A stretch of DNA of 31,137 bases from JAYEID01 sp964581885 (GTDB lineage: Bacteria > Patescibacteriota > WWE3 > JAUXAW01 > JAYEID01), in the NCBI GenBank assembly GCA_964581885.1, contig CAZOPS010000004.1, positions 1 to 31,137 on the forward strand. The letters are read 5' to 3'. How positions within the stretch are numbered: the first letter of the stretch is position 1; every line of letters starts with the position of its first letter. A model generated the notes under the pieces. It saw nothing but the letters and a program-made list of their open reading frames with translations, ran no database searches and had not been told where the DNA came from. Positions 1 through 7,095 of the stretch are shown here, piece after piece. The position numbers and the translations under genes were made by a program.

Positions 1-2
1 TT

Positions 3-596
3 GTTGTTCGCGGTAAAAAGTTTGATTCTCACTACTTCCTGCCTGCATTTCCGTTTTTTGCGTTGATTGTTGGGAAGAATGTTACTGATGCCCTTTTTAT
101 ACTAAGCGAAAAAGTTAGTTCAAATCTAAAATTCGGATTGGAAAGCTCTAAACAAAATATAAAGCCTAAACTAGAAACTTTGAAAGATTCGGAATTCGTT
201 TTTAAAGCTTTTCATATTTTTTTTGTGTTTTTGATTTTCTTCCCAGCATTAGGTAAGTCTGTACATACCGGCCTAGTTTATGCTCGGCAGGATACGCGTA
301 CACAAGCTAGCCAATGGATTGATAATAATGTGGAACCAGGTACTTGGGTAGCAGTTACGGGAACAGAAGATATTGAGATAGTTGCAAAAGGGGTAGAGAG
401 AAAGACATATAAGAAGCTGAGTATTTTAGATAAGTTCGAGCAGTATGACTTTATAATTGTTACTGATGAAAAGCGTGTTTATACAATGGAAAAAATGGCT
501 GACAACGGTTTTGAATTAGTTCAAGAGTACACGAACGTTAACCCCACTCGCCGCGGACCCCATGTTTGGATTTTTTTAAGATCTAATTCGGAATGA
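3..596 (+). CDS. C-terminal part of a polytopic membrane glycosyltransferase (PMT/GT39-like), cut by the window start
   Basis: The reading frame is open from base 3 with no start codon, so the gene begins outside the window and about 197 residues are visible. The first visible residues read HYFLPAFPFFALIVG, which resembles the late membrane segment of ArnT/PMT-like enzymes that move sugars from polyprenyl carriers on the outer face of the membrane. A further hydrophobic segment follows (IFFVFLIFFPALG), then a soluble tail with TQASQWIDNNVEPGTWVAV, the short beta-strand domain commonly seen after the last helix in these proteins. The gene ends just before a strong hairpin and is followed by another membrane glycosyltransferase, so it probably belongs to the same surface-glycan region. 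The catalytic N-terminal half is not visible, so substrate and family assignment remain inference. Confidence 0.6.
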   Translation, partial: VVRGKKFDSHYFLPAFPFFALIVGKNVTDALFILSEKVSSNLKFGLESSKQNIKPKLETLKDSEFVFKAFHIFFVFLIFFPALGKSVHTGLVYARQDTRTQASQWIDNNVEPGTWVAVTGTEDIEIVAKGVERKTYKKLSILDKFEQYDFIIVTDEKRVYTMEKMADNGFELVQEYTNVNPTRRGPHVWIFLRSNSE

Positions 597-625
597 CCCC
601 TATTAGAAAGTCTAGAAACACTATC

Positions 626-681
626 AAAACAACTCTGTCTAACGCCTTGCGTTAGACGGGGCTGTTTTCATAAGGTTTTTT
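626..681 (+). terminator. Hairpin terminator after the truncated glycosyltransferase
   Basis: Two 20-base arms at 626-645 and 649-668 pair around a CTT loop. The inner nine pairs (GTCTAACGC/GCGTTAGAC) are perfect, and the rest hold with two G-U pairs and one mismatch. The right arm ends in TTTT and a second run of six T follows at 676-681. Position and shape fit an intrinsic terminator. Confidence 0.65.
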
Positions 682-697
682 GAAAATGGAGGGGAGA

Positions 698-706
698 TGG
701 TAGAAT
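698..706 (+). promoter_or_regulatory. Extended -10 promoter directly before the start codon (TGG TAGAAT)
   Basis: TGG at 698-700 and TAGAAT at 701-706 form a TGn-extended -10 box only four bases before the ATG at 711 and ten before a second in-frame ATG at 717. Transcription would begin at or just before the start codon. TTGAAA at 680-685 is a possible but closely spaced -35. No Shine-Dalgarno site sits at the usual distance. Confidence 0.5.
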
Positions 707-710
707 AAAG

Positions 711-2198
711 ATGGAAATGGTTCGCGTGTTGAAGTTATTGCAAAAACCTTTACTCGTTTTTTTCCTGGCCTTCTTTGTTTATTTTTTTTCTTGGTTTTTT
801 GTTTATAAAACTGGAATAAACGATACGTCTATCCAGAGTCAAGATACTCTTCCTGCTCTTTTTGTTCCAGCCTCTATGAGTCTAGAAGGTAATTTTAATT
901 TAGATGAGTATTACGAACTGCTTATTTCTGAGCACCCTCATCCAGATGGAGAAGGTGTTCCTTTTTATTTGAAAGTGGTTGATGGACATTTTTATTCTGC
1001 CTTTCCTGTTATTACAGGATTGTTTGCAGTACCTATTTACTTCTTACCGCTTAGACTTGGCTTGCCAGTAACTTTTGAAACAGTTGCGATTCTTGGCCAT
1101 GTTGCTTCGGCAATGATGATTGCCTTATCTGTTACTTTTATGTACAAAATATTTCGTCAGCTAGCAATTGATGGCCGGCGATCATTAGTTTTATCGCTTG
1201 TTTACGCTTTTGGTACTTGTTCTTTTGCACTTACTTCCCAGGGGATGTGGCAGCATACTGCTAGCCAGTTAATGTTTTCGTTAGCATTATATTTTTTAGT
1301 GCTGGGTTTTGAAAATCCAAATAGGGCAGTATGGTCAGGGTTATTCTTAGGTTTGGCAACCTTGTCTCGCCCTACAGGTGCGCTTGCTGTTCTGTTCCTT
1401 TCTTCATATTTTCTTTTCCGCTTTAGCTGGCTTAATTTTCTAAAGTATGTTTTGCTTGGTCTTTTTCCTCTTGCTGTTTTTCTAGCCGTGCCCGGTTTGC
1501 ATGAAGGTGTGTTTGCTGGCTATGCCTCTCAGGTAGGTTCCAATTGGACAGCACCCTTTCCGCAGGGTTTTTTGGGAGAATGGCTCTCTCCAAGTAAAGG
1601 AATATTGGTTTATTCGCCGGTATTCTTGTTTTCTTTTATTGGAGTTTGGTTGTTAATCCGGGGAAGAGCTAAGATAAACCTTGGCGTCAGTCCGGCGAAA
1701 ATTTCAAGTAACAAAATCCAAATAACAAATAAATCTCAAAGTTCAAATTTCAAAATTTTTGGAACTTGGGGTTTGGGATTTGGGATTTCCCGACGGCTAA
1801 ATAGCCTTGCATCACGAGAAAATCTTTTTTATTGGGTGTTTGTTTGCATAGTAATCCATTCTTTAACCGTTGGGAAGTGGTACCATTGGTATGGCGGTTG
1901 GGCATTTGGTTATAGAATGATGAGTGATATGATTCCTTTTCTTGCGTTTCTTTGGGTTCCTTTTGCTAAATCAAAATATTGGGAAGATCTTAAAATGTGG
2001 TTTTTTGGTGCTGCTTTCTGGTCGGTAGGTATTCAACTCGCGGGTATAGCTTTCTTTGACGGGGTTTGGCATAACCTTTTTGATGAGGGGCCCAATAGCC
2101 AGGCCTGGCTTTGGTCAATTAAAAACAGCGAAATGCTTTATTATGTACGTCGATTGATTGCTAAGTTGAAAGGTCAACCAACAAACTTAGTTCGTTAG
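711..2198 (+). CDS. Polytopic membrane glycosyltransferase-like protein (GT39/PMT-related)
   Basis: This is a 495-residue protein with roughly ten hydrophobic segments. After the first segment there is a large outer loop with SQDTLPALFVPASM and NLDEYYELL, then YSAFPVITGLFAVPIY and a run of helices containing FGTCSFALTSQGMWQHTASQ and LATLSRPTGAL. This order matches bacterial membrane proteins annotated as PMT/RgtA-like glycosyltransferases, which use polyprenyl-phosphate sugars at the outer face. The loop Asp/Glu residues are candidate catalytic groups, but I cannot prove activity. Residues about 327-362 do not look like protein: they translate an AT-rich spacer-type repeat (1690-1795) carried in frame in a loop between helices. 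ATG 717 is an alternative start. The gene has its own promoter and precedes a GT4 enzyme, consistent with surface-glycan assembly. Confidence 0.65.
   Translation: MEMVRVLKLLQKPLLVFFLAFFVYFFSWFFVYKTGINDTSIQSQDTLPALFVPASMSLEGNFNLDEYYELLISEHPHPDGEGVPFYLKVVDGHFYSAFPVITGLFAVPIYFLPLRLGLPVTFETVAILGHVASAMMIALSVTFMYKIFRQLAIDGRRSLVLSLVYAFGTCSFALTSQGMWQHTASQLMFSLALYFLVLGFENPNRAVWSGLFLGLATLSRPTGALAVLFLSSYFLFRFSWLNFLKYVLLGLFPLAVFLAVPGLHEGVFAGYASQVGSNWTAPFPQGFLGEWLSPSKGILVYSPVFLFSFIGVWLLIRGRAKINLGVSPAKISSNKIQITNKSQSSNFKIFGTWGLGFGISRRLNSLASRENLFYWVFVCIVIHSLTVGKWYHWYGGWAFGYRMMSDMIPFLAFLWVPFAKSKYWEDLKMWFFGAAFWSVGIQLAGIAFFDGVWHNLFDEGPNSQAWLWSIKNSEMLYYVRRLIAKLKGQPTNLVR
1690..1795 (+). repeat. AT-rich spacer-type repeat carried in frame inside a membrane protein gene
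   Basis: About 105 bases are built from AAATCC, CAAATAACAAATAA and TTTGGGATTTGGGATTT modules with imperfect inverted symmetry (CTCAAAGTTC against GAACTTGGGG). Similar sequence appears in true spacers of this window, for example TCAAATCCCAAATTTTG near 12240. The encoded stretch is rich in S, N, K and Q and interrupts a hydrophobic protein between two helices. The boundaries are approximate. Confidence 0.6.
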
Positions 2199-2233
2199 GT
2201 CTAATAGTTTAGGACTTATTTAAGATTTGAAAT

Positions 2234-2242
2234 TGGTAATTT
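2234..2242 (+). promoter_or_regulatory. Possible extended -10 (TGG TAATTT) for a leaderless start
   Basis: TGG at 2234-2236 and TAATTT at 2237-2242 lie six bases before the ATG at 2249. No Shine-Dalgarno sequence is present. The spacing matches other starts in the window. The region is AT-rich, so a chance match is possible. Confidence 0.35.
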
Positions 2243-2248
2243 AAAATT

Positions 2249-3634
2249 ATGAGAATTATTTTTCTTTCCAACCAACTTTTTGATTATCCGCTTAAAACCA
2301 ACAAGTGGCATGTTGCTACCCGGGTAGCTGATCGGGGGCATAAGGTGCTTTTCGTTGACCCGCCAATCCGTTTCCGGAAAGTAGTAAAGCAGATTTTCCA
2401 AGGGAGGTGGCCGCTCCAACGTTTATTGTCAGGTGTTTGTGCCCCGACCGGCAATTCCCTAAAGCCAGGTTCTGGGACCGGTCTTAGAACCTGGCTTTTA
2501 TCCTTGCCGGCCGTTAATTTAAAAGTTTTCACGCCACTAACGCAGACCATCTCCGAATCTCCGAACATGACAACTTTCAATGTTAACCGTATGAAACTGC
2601 ACATCCCTGATTTTTTTGATGGTGAAGCAATCCTGTGGGTTTACAATCCAGCAATGATTGACTATATTGATCGGATTCCGCATAGACTGCTGGTTTATGA
2701 TTGTGTGGATGATTATCCCTCTATGGCTAATTATCAGCGTTTGGGTTTTTCTGAAGAAATTGCGGAAAGGGAAGAAAAGATTGCGAAAAGAGCAGATATT
2801 ATTTTTACAACTACTAAGAATTTAGCTAATAAAATTCGTAAGTGGAATGATAATGTTCATTATGTAGGTAATGCGGGAGACTACAGCCGCTTTGCTTCTG
2901 CGGCCAAAGCGGAAATTACAAATAACCCCCCTTCGCTAAACCTGCCTGCCGGCGAGGCAGGGCTACGGGGGGCAGGCAAATTAAAAATTTCAAATGAGGA
3001 AAAGAGGAGAGCCGGCAAGGAAAAACCGCCGCAGGAGAAGCCCCTGGGGCTAGATCCGCAGAAACCCCTAGGGCTGGGGAATGCGGCGGTTCTTAAAGAC
3101 ATACCCCACCCCTGCATAGGCTTTACGGGAGCAATTGACGATTACAAAGTGAACCTTTCTCTTCTTGTAAAAATTGCAAAAGACCATCCGGAAAAGTCTT
3201 TGGTTTTAGTGGGACCAACTGGAGTAGCAGATACCCAGCCTGATTTGCGTGACTTGAAAAAGCTGGACAACGTTTATTTTATGGGAAAACGACCTTATGA
3301 AGAAATGCCCCAATTCCATGCCAGCTTTGATGTTTTTATAATTCCCTATAATTTGAATGACTATACCGTCAAAGGTTGCTTTCCGGTTAAGTTTTTGAAT
3401 GCTCTTGCTGCGGGGTTGCCTGTTGTGGTTACTAACCTTCCCGCTTATGAGGATTTTTCGGATGTGGCTTATATTGCGGGGGATGACGAGAAATTCAGTA
3501 AAACAATTGATAAAGCTCTGAATGAAAATAATCAGGAAAAGGTGGAAGAACGGATGCGTGTGGCTCGTGAAAATTCTTGGAACAATAAGGTAGAAAAAAT
3601 GCTCCAGCTTGTTTCTTCTCAGCTTTCTGCTTAG
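2249..3634 (+). CDS. Glycosyltransferase, GT4/GT-B type (TuaH-like), with two in-frame repeat inserts
   Basis: This 461-residue enzyme should transfer a nucleotide-activated sugar to a growing surface glycan on the cytoplasmic side. The N-terminal Rossmann half begins MRIIFLSNQLFDYPLKTNKWH and contains ILWVYNPAM and LLVYDCVDDYPSM, typical of TuaH-like GT4 proteins. The C-terminal half has IGFTGAIDDYKVN, LVLVGP and FPVKFLNALAAGLPVV, the donor-binding region, although the usual E-x7-E is not conserved in standard form. Two stretches do not align with this fold. Residues 67-88 come from a nested palindrome (2448-2510). Residues about 224-282 come from a run of GC palindromes and a second copy of the same family (2918-3091), lying between the two Rossmann halves. 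Without them the protein would be about 380 residues, the usual family length. The GT-B assignment is firm; the sugar is unknown. Confidence 0.8.
   Translation: MRIIFLSNQLFDYPLKTNKWHVATRVADRGHKVLFVDPPIRFRKVVKQIFQGRWPLQRLLSGVCAPTGNSLKPGSGTGLRTWLLSLPAVNLKVFTPLTQTISESPNMTTFNVNRMKLHIPDFFDGEAILWVYNPAMIDYIDRIPHRLLVYDCVDDYPSMANYQRLGFSEEIAEREEKIAKRADIIFTTTKNLANKIRKWNDNVHYVGNAGDYSRFASAAKAEITNNPPSLNLPAGEAGLRGAGKLKISNEEKRRAGKEKPPQEKPLGLDPQKPLGLGNAAVLKDIPHPCIGFTGAIDDYKVNLSLLVKIAKDHPEKSLVLVGPTGVADTQPDLRDLKKLDNVYFMGKRPYEEMPQFHASFDVFIIPYNLNDYTVKGCFPVKFLNALAAGLPVVVTNLPAYEDFSDVAYIAGDDEKFSKTIDKALNENNQEKVEERMRVARENSWNNKVEKMLQLVSSQLSA
2448..2510 (+). repeat. Nested palindromic element, copy A, in frame in the GT4 gene
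   Basis: The outer inverted repeat is CCGGCAA (2448-2454) with TTGCCGG (2504-2510). The inner repeat is AAAGCCAGGTTCT (2461-2473) with AGAACCTGGCTTT (2486-2498), a perfect 13-bp stem. The 12-base loop GGGACCGGTCTT is identical to that of the copy at 14171-14237. It is translated as NSLKPGSGTGLRTWLLS, close to DSPKPGFGTGLKAGLLS in that copy, so both are read in the same frame. Confidence 0.85.
2930..2983 (+). repeat. GC-rich palindrome cluster inside the GT4 gene
   Basis: A C-run and a G-run enclose a degenerate version of the palindrome CCTGCCTGCCGGCAGGCAGG (around 2940-2963). A perfect copy stands in the spacer at 24097-24116 and another variant at 28078-28098. AT-rich spacer-like sequence follows (2980-2998). 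The translation is low in complexity (NLPAGEAGLRGAG) and does not look like enzyme sequence. Confidence 0.6.
3024..3091 (-). repeat. Nested palindromic element, divergent copy D, opposite orientation
   Basis: The outer inverted repeat is AACCGCCGCA (3024-3033) with TGCGGCGGTT (3082-3091), ten perfect pairs. Inside are AGCCCCTGGGGCT (3039-3051) and AACCCCTAGGGCT (3063-3075 region), which pair imperfectly. Read on the minus strand it has the same order as the other copies: ATTCCCC, A(A)GCCC, GGGxTTT, a 10-12 base loop, then AGCCC, GGGxTT and TCC. It is more diverged than A, B and C. It adds an in-frame peptide around EKPLGLDPQKPLGLG. Confidence 0.6.
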
Positions 3635-3642
3635 TTGTTGTT

Positions 3643-3671
3643 TTGCTTCTGGTTCCTATATAGGATATAAT
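3643..3671 (+). promoter_or_regulatory. Promoter of the TPR/small membrane protein pair
   Basis: TTGCTT (3643-3648) and a perfect TATAAT (3666-3671) are 17 bases apart. Unlike most promoters here it lies about 50 bases before the start codon, leaving room for a leader with a ribosome binding site. Confidence 0.55.
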
Positions 3672-3707
3672 TTAGCTTACGTGCTATTCATTGCTGGGTA
3701 TATGATT

Positions 3708-3717
3708 AAGGAGGTGA
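3708..3717 (+). promoter_or_regulatory. Strong Shine-Dalgarno site deciding a GTG start
   Basis: AAGGAGGTGA ends just before a GTG at 3722; AGGAGG is seven bases from the start. It is notable because nearly all other genes of the window have no such site. Confidence 0.75.
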
Positions 3718-3721
3718 GCTG

Positions 3722-4195
3722 GTGACTGACGAGAATGTGGATAAAATAATTACTTTGATGGAGGAGTATGATTTCGAGACTGCTTTGGAGGAAGCTCGAG
3801 CATTTTTGAGAGTTACAGAAGACCCGAAGAAGAAAGCAGAACTTTACCTTTTGGTTTCTTCTTTGTCAGAACTTGTGGGAGACAGGGAAACATACGGTTC
3901 AGCATTGTTTGGGGCGCTGGCTATTTTCAGGACTTTAGGTAATGTTGAGGAGGTAGCGCACACTCTGATTCTTATTGGCCGGGCACAGTTGGAGAGCGAC
4001 TTGGTTGATGAGGGCATAAACTATTGTGTAGAAGCACTGAAAATTGCTTTGCACAATGAAGAGATATATAGAGTGCAGCTCCCGCTTATTACCCAGGTTT
4101 TGGGAAATGCTTTCTCAGAGCGTGACCCGTGGCTTTCGGCAGAGTTTCGAAAGTTTGGTTCTCGAATTGAAAAGGAATATGGCAAGGAGGACTAG
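3722..4195 (+). CDS. Small TPR-like helical repeat protein, function unknown
   Basis: This 157-residue protein is entirely helical in character, with no signal peptide or membrane segment. Repeated helix pairs (ETALEEARAFLRVTEDPKKKAELYLL, broken here at its pairs; GALAIFRTLGNVEEVAHTL; YCVEALKIALHNEEIYRVQL) have the spacing of tetratricopeptide repeats, which act as protein-binding scaffolds. The GTG start is chosen because of the strong Shine-Dalgarno site at 3708-3717. The next gene starts directly after the stop codon and also has a Shine-Dalgarno site, so the two are probably co-translated from one message that ends at the hairpin near 4490. A helper or regulator of the small membrane protein is possible, but no specific function can be assigned. 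Confidence 0.65.
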   Translation: MTDENVDKIITLMEEYDFETALEEARAFLRVTEDPKKKAELYLLVSSLSELVGDRETYGSALFGALAIFRTLGNVEEVAHTLILIGRAQLESDLVDEGINYCVEALKIALHNEEIYRVQLPLITQVLGNAFSERDPWLSAEFRKFGSRIEKEYGKED

Positions 4196-4474
4196 GTGAA
4201 AAAGAGAAATTTGCAGCGGGTAATAGGTAGTTTAGTAGTGATTGTTGTACTTGTACTCCATTTTGGTGCAGCAATAACAGTTCCGTTGCCTGAACCTCGC
4301 TACTTGTTTTGTCGTGGATTGCTGATTTTTTTAGCAGTCTTCTCTGTGGGTCTTCTGATTACGGCTGCGGATGACCTTTTGGTCAGGAGGGTTCAAGGTC
4401 TTAGCGTTGGCCTAGCGTGTATGCTACTTTACGTTGCTATCTGGGTCAGCGTTTTTTTCTGGTTAAAGATCTAG
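4196..4474 (+). CDS. Small integral membrane protein, three predicted helices, unknown function
   Basis: This 92-residue protein has a short basic N-terminus (MKKRNLQR) and three hydrophobic segments: about residues 9-28, 38-58 and 70-90. The Asp-Asp pair between helices two and three (TAADDLLVRR) is the only charged cluster inside. GTG is taken as the start because AAGGAGG at 4184-4190 is five bases upstream and the previous stop codon ends at 4195, giving tight coupling with the TPR-like gene. I do not recognise the family. It closes the two-gene unit before a terminator. Confidence 0.6.
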   Translation: MKKRNLQRVIGSLVVIVVLVLHFGAAITVPLPEPRYLFCRGLLIFLAVFSVGLLITAADDLLVRRVQGLSVGLACMLLYVAIWVSVFFWLKI

Positions 4475-4489
4475 TTTCCAATTTGTATT

Positions 4490-4529
4490 GAGCGGGGAAG
4501 CTTAAAGGAGCAACCCTGCTCTTTTTTTT
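4490..4529 (+). terminator. Intrinsic terminator after the two-gene unit
   Basis: GAGCGGGG (4490-4497) pairs with CCCTGCTC (4514-4521) with one mismatch, and a shorter GAGCA/TGCTC hairpin is nested on the right side. A run of eight T follows at 4522-4529. Confidence 0.75.
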
Positions 4530-4575
4530 GGAGAAACCTTTTTTATGTGTTTTAATTGAGTTGTAAGTTTATTTT

Positions 4576-5253
4576 ATGAAAGCTATTGGTGACTTTTTAA
4601 TGGATAAAGGTTGGCGAGCGCGAGAAAGGACAACCCCTTTTTGGTTTGTTGTTTCTTGGGTTTTGTTAAACCTTGCTCGAATAATTTTTATAATTATTGG
4701 AGATGATTTTGGTTATTCTGAATCTTTGAATCATTTGGGTATTCTTGCGAAGTTACGTGCACGTCGTCAAATGCGCTTTGCAATTTCAAATTTTAAAAAA
4801 GCCGAGAGGATAGCAGATAATGCCGCTACCTGGTTAAATTTAGGGGGAGCATTAATGGAGGCCGGTGCGTACGAAGCAGCTAAAGAGCCTTTGAAACAGG
4901 CTATAGAGGCCTACGGTGATAAGCCCGGTGCAAGGGGAAATGCCCGCTCGCACCACGCGCGGACCTTGCTTCGAACCGGTCAAGTGGAACAAGCCGGGGA
5001 ACAGAACAAGCTGGCTTTGGAGGAATTGGAAAAAGGTCGGGGGGAGGAGGACACTTTCCATCTTACGGTTTGGAAAACTTCGGCTCTGATGACCGAAGCG
5101 CGGATCCGTTTTGCTTCTGGGAATTGCGACGAAGCCCAGAATTTAGCCCAAAAAGCTTTAAAATTGGCCAAAGAAATGAGCCTTCCTGAGCGCACCCGGC
5201 AGGCCAGCGAGCTAGTTAGTTCTCTCAGGAGTCTTCAAAAATCTCGCGGATAA
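4576..5253 (+). CDS. Membrane-anchored TPR protein
   Basis: This 225-residue protein has one membrane segment (about residues 22-42, FWFVVSWVLLNLARIIFIII) followed by a soluble region with TPR-like helix pairs: NAATWLNLGGALMEAGAYEA, SHHARTLLRTGQVEQAGEQN and ALMTEARIRFASGNCDEAQN. The G-A-Y/G-N spacing is typical of TPRs. It probably serves as a scaffold at the inner membrane face. TAAGTT (4564-4569) lies six bases before the ATG and there is no Shine-Dalgarno site, so a leaderless start is possible. Its last 29 bases overlap the end of the convergent ABC ATPase gene. The partner is unknown. Confidence 0.65.
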   Translation: MKAIGDFLMDKGWRARERTTPFWFVVSWVLLNLARIIFIIIGDDFGYSESLNHLGILAKLRARRQMRFAISNFKKAERIADNAATWLNLGGALMEAGAYEAAKEPLKQAIEAYGDKPGARGNARSHHARTLLRTGQVEQAGEQNKLALEELEKGRGEEDTFHLTVWKTSALMTEARIRFASGNCDEAQNLAQKALKLAKEMSLPERTRQASELVSSLRSLQKSRG

Positions 5254-6199
5254 TATCTTCCAGTTGCGGTTCGTCAATGTTCAAGTCATCCACGGGGAAT
5301 TCTGAAAGTAACTTAGTAGCTCTTTCTGTTGCCTCCTCTCGCGGTACATAAAGAACTGCTTTATGCGGAGTAAATTCCTTTACTTCTCCAATTTTTTCCA
5401 GATCTTTTTCTTTAACATCATTTTCAAAAATTACAACTAGGGTTTTGTATGGCGCATGGTCCTTAATTAGTTTATCAACACGCCCGTCAAAGGCAATTTT
5501 ACCTTTGTTGATCATCATCACACGCTCGCAAAGATTTTTTACATCTTCCATGTAGTGGCTGGTGAGAATAATTGTGGCATTGTGCCGCGTGTTGTATTCA
5601 CGAACGAAATCACGAATTTTTTTCTGCATTACTACGTCCAGTCCAATAGTTGGTTCATCAAGAAAAAGTACTTTTGGCTGGTGAAGGAGCGAGGCGATAA
5701 GTTCACATTTCATTCTTTGCCCGAGAGAAAGTTTCCGAACTTGTACATCTAAAATTTTTTCAATATCTAAGAGTTCAACCAGCTCATCTAGCCTTTTCCT
5801 GTACTCCTTTTCCGGCACTTCGTAGATTTCCTTATTCAACCGGAAAGTTTCTTGTGCTGGTAAGTCCCACCAAAGCTGGTTTTTTTGTCCCATGACCAGA
5901 GAAATTTGCTTTTTAAATTTATTTTTTCTTTCTTTAGGATCAAAATCCAAAATCTTTACTTCGCCTGCGGTGGGGTAGAGAAGCCCGGATAAACATTTTA
6001 AGGTAGTAGTTTTCCCCGCACCATTGGGTCCAATGAAACCAACAAGCTCCCCCTCTTCAATGGAAAAACTTATATCGTTTACAGCTTTAACATTTTCGTA
6101 TTTCCGCTTGACTAGTGCTTTTAAAGAACCTACAAGTCCCGGTTCCTTGTGAAAAACCTTGTAGTATTTTTTAAGATTTTTTACATCAATCGCTACCAT
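5225..6199 (-). CDS. ABC-2 type exporter ATP-binding subunit
   Basis: This 324-residue ATPase should energise export by the two permeases encoded upstream on the same strand. Walker A is GPNGAGKTT (residues 57-65), the signature LSLGQ is at 157-161, Walker B VLFLDE at 177-182, and the H-loop lies in SHYMEDV near residue 215. The long C-terminal extension (about residues 240-324) fits the DUF990-associated ABC-2 ATPases. The gene is now separated from the permeases by a RAYT-type element and seems to have its own promoter: TGT-TACAAT lies seven bases before the ATG. Its 3' end overlaps the convergent TPR gene by 29 bases, with no terminator between them. The substrate is unknown. Lipid or glycan export is plausible from context but not shown. 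Confidence 0.9.
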   Translation of the reverse strand: MVAIDVKNLKKYYKVFHKEPGLVGSLKALVKRKYENVKAVNDISFSIEEGELVGFIGPNGAGKTTTLKCLSGLLYPTAGEVKILDFDPKERKNKFKKQISLVMGQKNQLWWDLPAQETFRLNKEIYEVPEKEYRKRLDELVELLDIEKILDVQVRKLSLGQRMKCELIASLLHQPKVLFLDEPTIGLDVVMQKKIRDFVREYNTRHNATIILTSHYMEDVKNLCERVMMINKGKIAFDGRVDKLIKDHAPYKTLVVIFENDVKEKDLEKIGEVKEFTPHKAVLYVPREEATERATKLLSEFPVDDLNIDEPQLEDIIREIFEDS

Positions 6200-6206
6200 A
6201 AGACAA

Positions 6207-6215
6207 ATTGTAACA
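6207..6215 (-). promoter_or_regulatory. Extended -10 for a leaderless ABC ATPase transcript
   Basis: On the minus strand the order is TGT-TACAAT-TTGTCTT-ATG, with exactly seven bases between hexamer and start codon. It lies in the 41 bases between the mobile element and the gene, so the ATPase could be transcribed despite the insertion. No good -35 is visible. Confidence 0.5.
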
Positions 6216-6254
6216 CATACGTATAATGCCTTCTCTGATAGTGATATTCAGGAC

Positions 6255-6279
6255 ATATTCAGGACCTGGGACTGAATAT
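6255..6279 (+). repeat. REP-like palindrome, copy at the transposase 3' end
   Basis: An ATATTCAG / CTGAATAT inverted repeat with nine-base loop GACCTGGGA. All 25 bases are identical to 7096-7120. An extra partial copy, GATATTCAGGAC, precedes it at 6243-6254. Confidence 0.85.
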
Positions 6280-7049
6280 CACTGTGAGGACAGGATTTTT
6301 AGGTATTGCTCTCGCATTTCCTTCTGTTGCGCCTTCTTCTGGTTTTTAAATCTTTTGAACCAACCAAAGTCATCGTCTATGGCTATACTTTCAAGTCTTA
6401 TTGGTTCGAACTCGTCAATTTCAGCTGAGACGAATTCTTTGTATTCTTGCGGATCTTGGACCAGGTTTGTTACGCGATCTGGTTTCAAAAAAGCAATCTT
6501 GTTTGGTCCATTTACATAAGTTGAGAAGCTGGACCAAGGATATTCGATCAATTGATTGACAGACGATAGTCCTAACTTTTTGGGATTTAGATGATGGTAA
6601 CGAGTTAGGTGCAGCAGCTGTTCGTCTGTTTCTACAAGAATGCTTTTGTAATTTCCTTCGAAAAGCCGTCCGCTTCTTTCTAAACGCACATTAAAATAAT
6701 TAGTGTAGGAAAGTCCTATCTTATGCATATAGAAAGCTATTCCCCTTTCTTTTTTTTGTTCCAGGGTTAGGTGATAGTGATTAGGCATCAAGCAGAGGGA
6801 TAGAATTTCGATAGGGGGTTTAATTCGCTTTTTTTCTAACCAAGCGAGTACAGCATTTTTTCCTTGCCTTGTTTTTGTTTGCTTCAAACGTTGTTGTAGT
6901 TCACTATATGGGCAATTGTGATTCAGATAATGGTTTAAAATGGAGATAAAATGTTTGTAGTAGGTTCTATCAAGAAAGATATTACGTTTTTCGATTCCGC
7001 GGTTGTAAATATGATATATGTTTCCAACTTCCAGTGTTCTTCGAGGCAT
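6279..7049 (-). CDS. REP-associated tyrosine transposase (RAYT, Y1/HUH family)
   Basis: This 256-residue single-strand DNA transposase contains YHIYNRGIEKRNIF near the start, the HUH motif as H91-Y92-H93 in LMPNHYHLTLEQ, and YTNYFNVRLERSGRLFEG around residues 115-132, which carries the candidate catalytic tyrosine (Y115 or Y118). A RYHHLNPKKLGL motif follows. These features are typical of RAYTs, which nick REP hairpins and are usually single-copy and vertically kept. The ends of the gene are bracketed by a matching hairpin, its likely substrate. The reading frame looks intact. The C-terminal 60 residues are not conserved in any way I recognise. Confidence 0.9.
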   Translation of the reverse strand: MPRRTLEVGNIYHIYNRGIEKRNIFLDRTYYKHFISILNHYLNHNCPYSELQQRLKQTKTRQGKNAVLAWLEKKRIKPPIEILSLCLMPNHYHLTLEQKKERGIAFYMHKIGLSYTNYFNVRLERSGRLFEGNYKSILVETDEQLLHLTRYHHLNPKKLGLSSVNQLIEYPWSSFSTYVNGPNKIAFLKPDRVTNLVQDPQEYKEFVSAEIDEFEPIRLESIAIDDDFGWFKRFKNQKKAQQKEMREQYLKILSSQ

Positions 7050-7095
7050 TGCAACGTGATTTTAACTTAGCACACAAATTATTGTAAGGACAAGG

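Noticed and set aside
2284..2604. 106-codon open frame on the minus strand
   Set aside because: It is antisense to the GT4 N-terminal domain, and part of it is the palindromic element.
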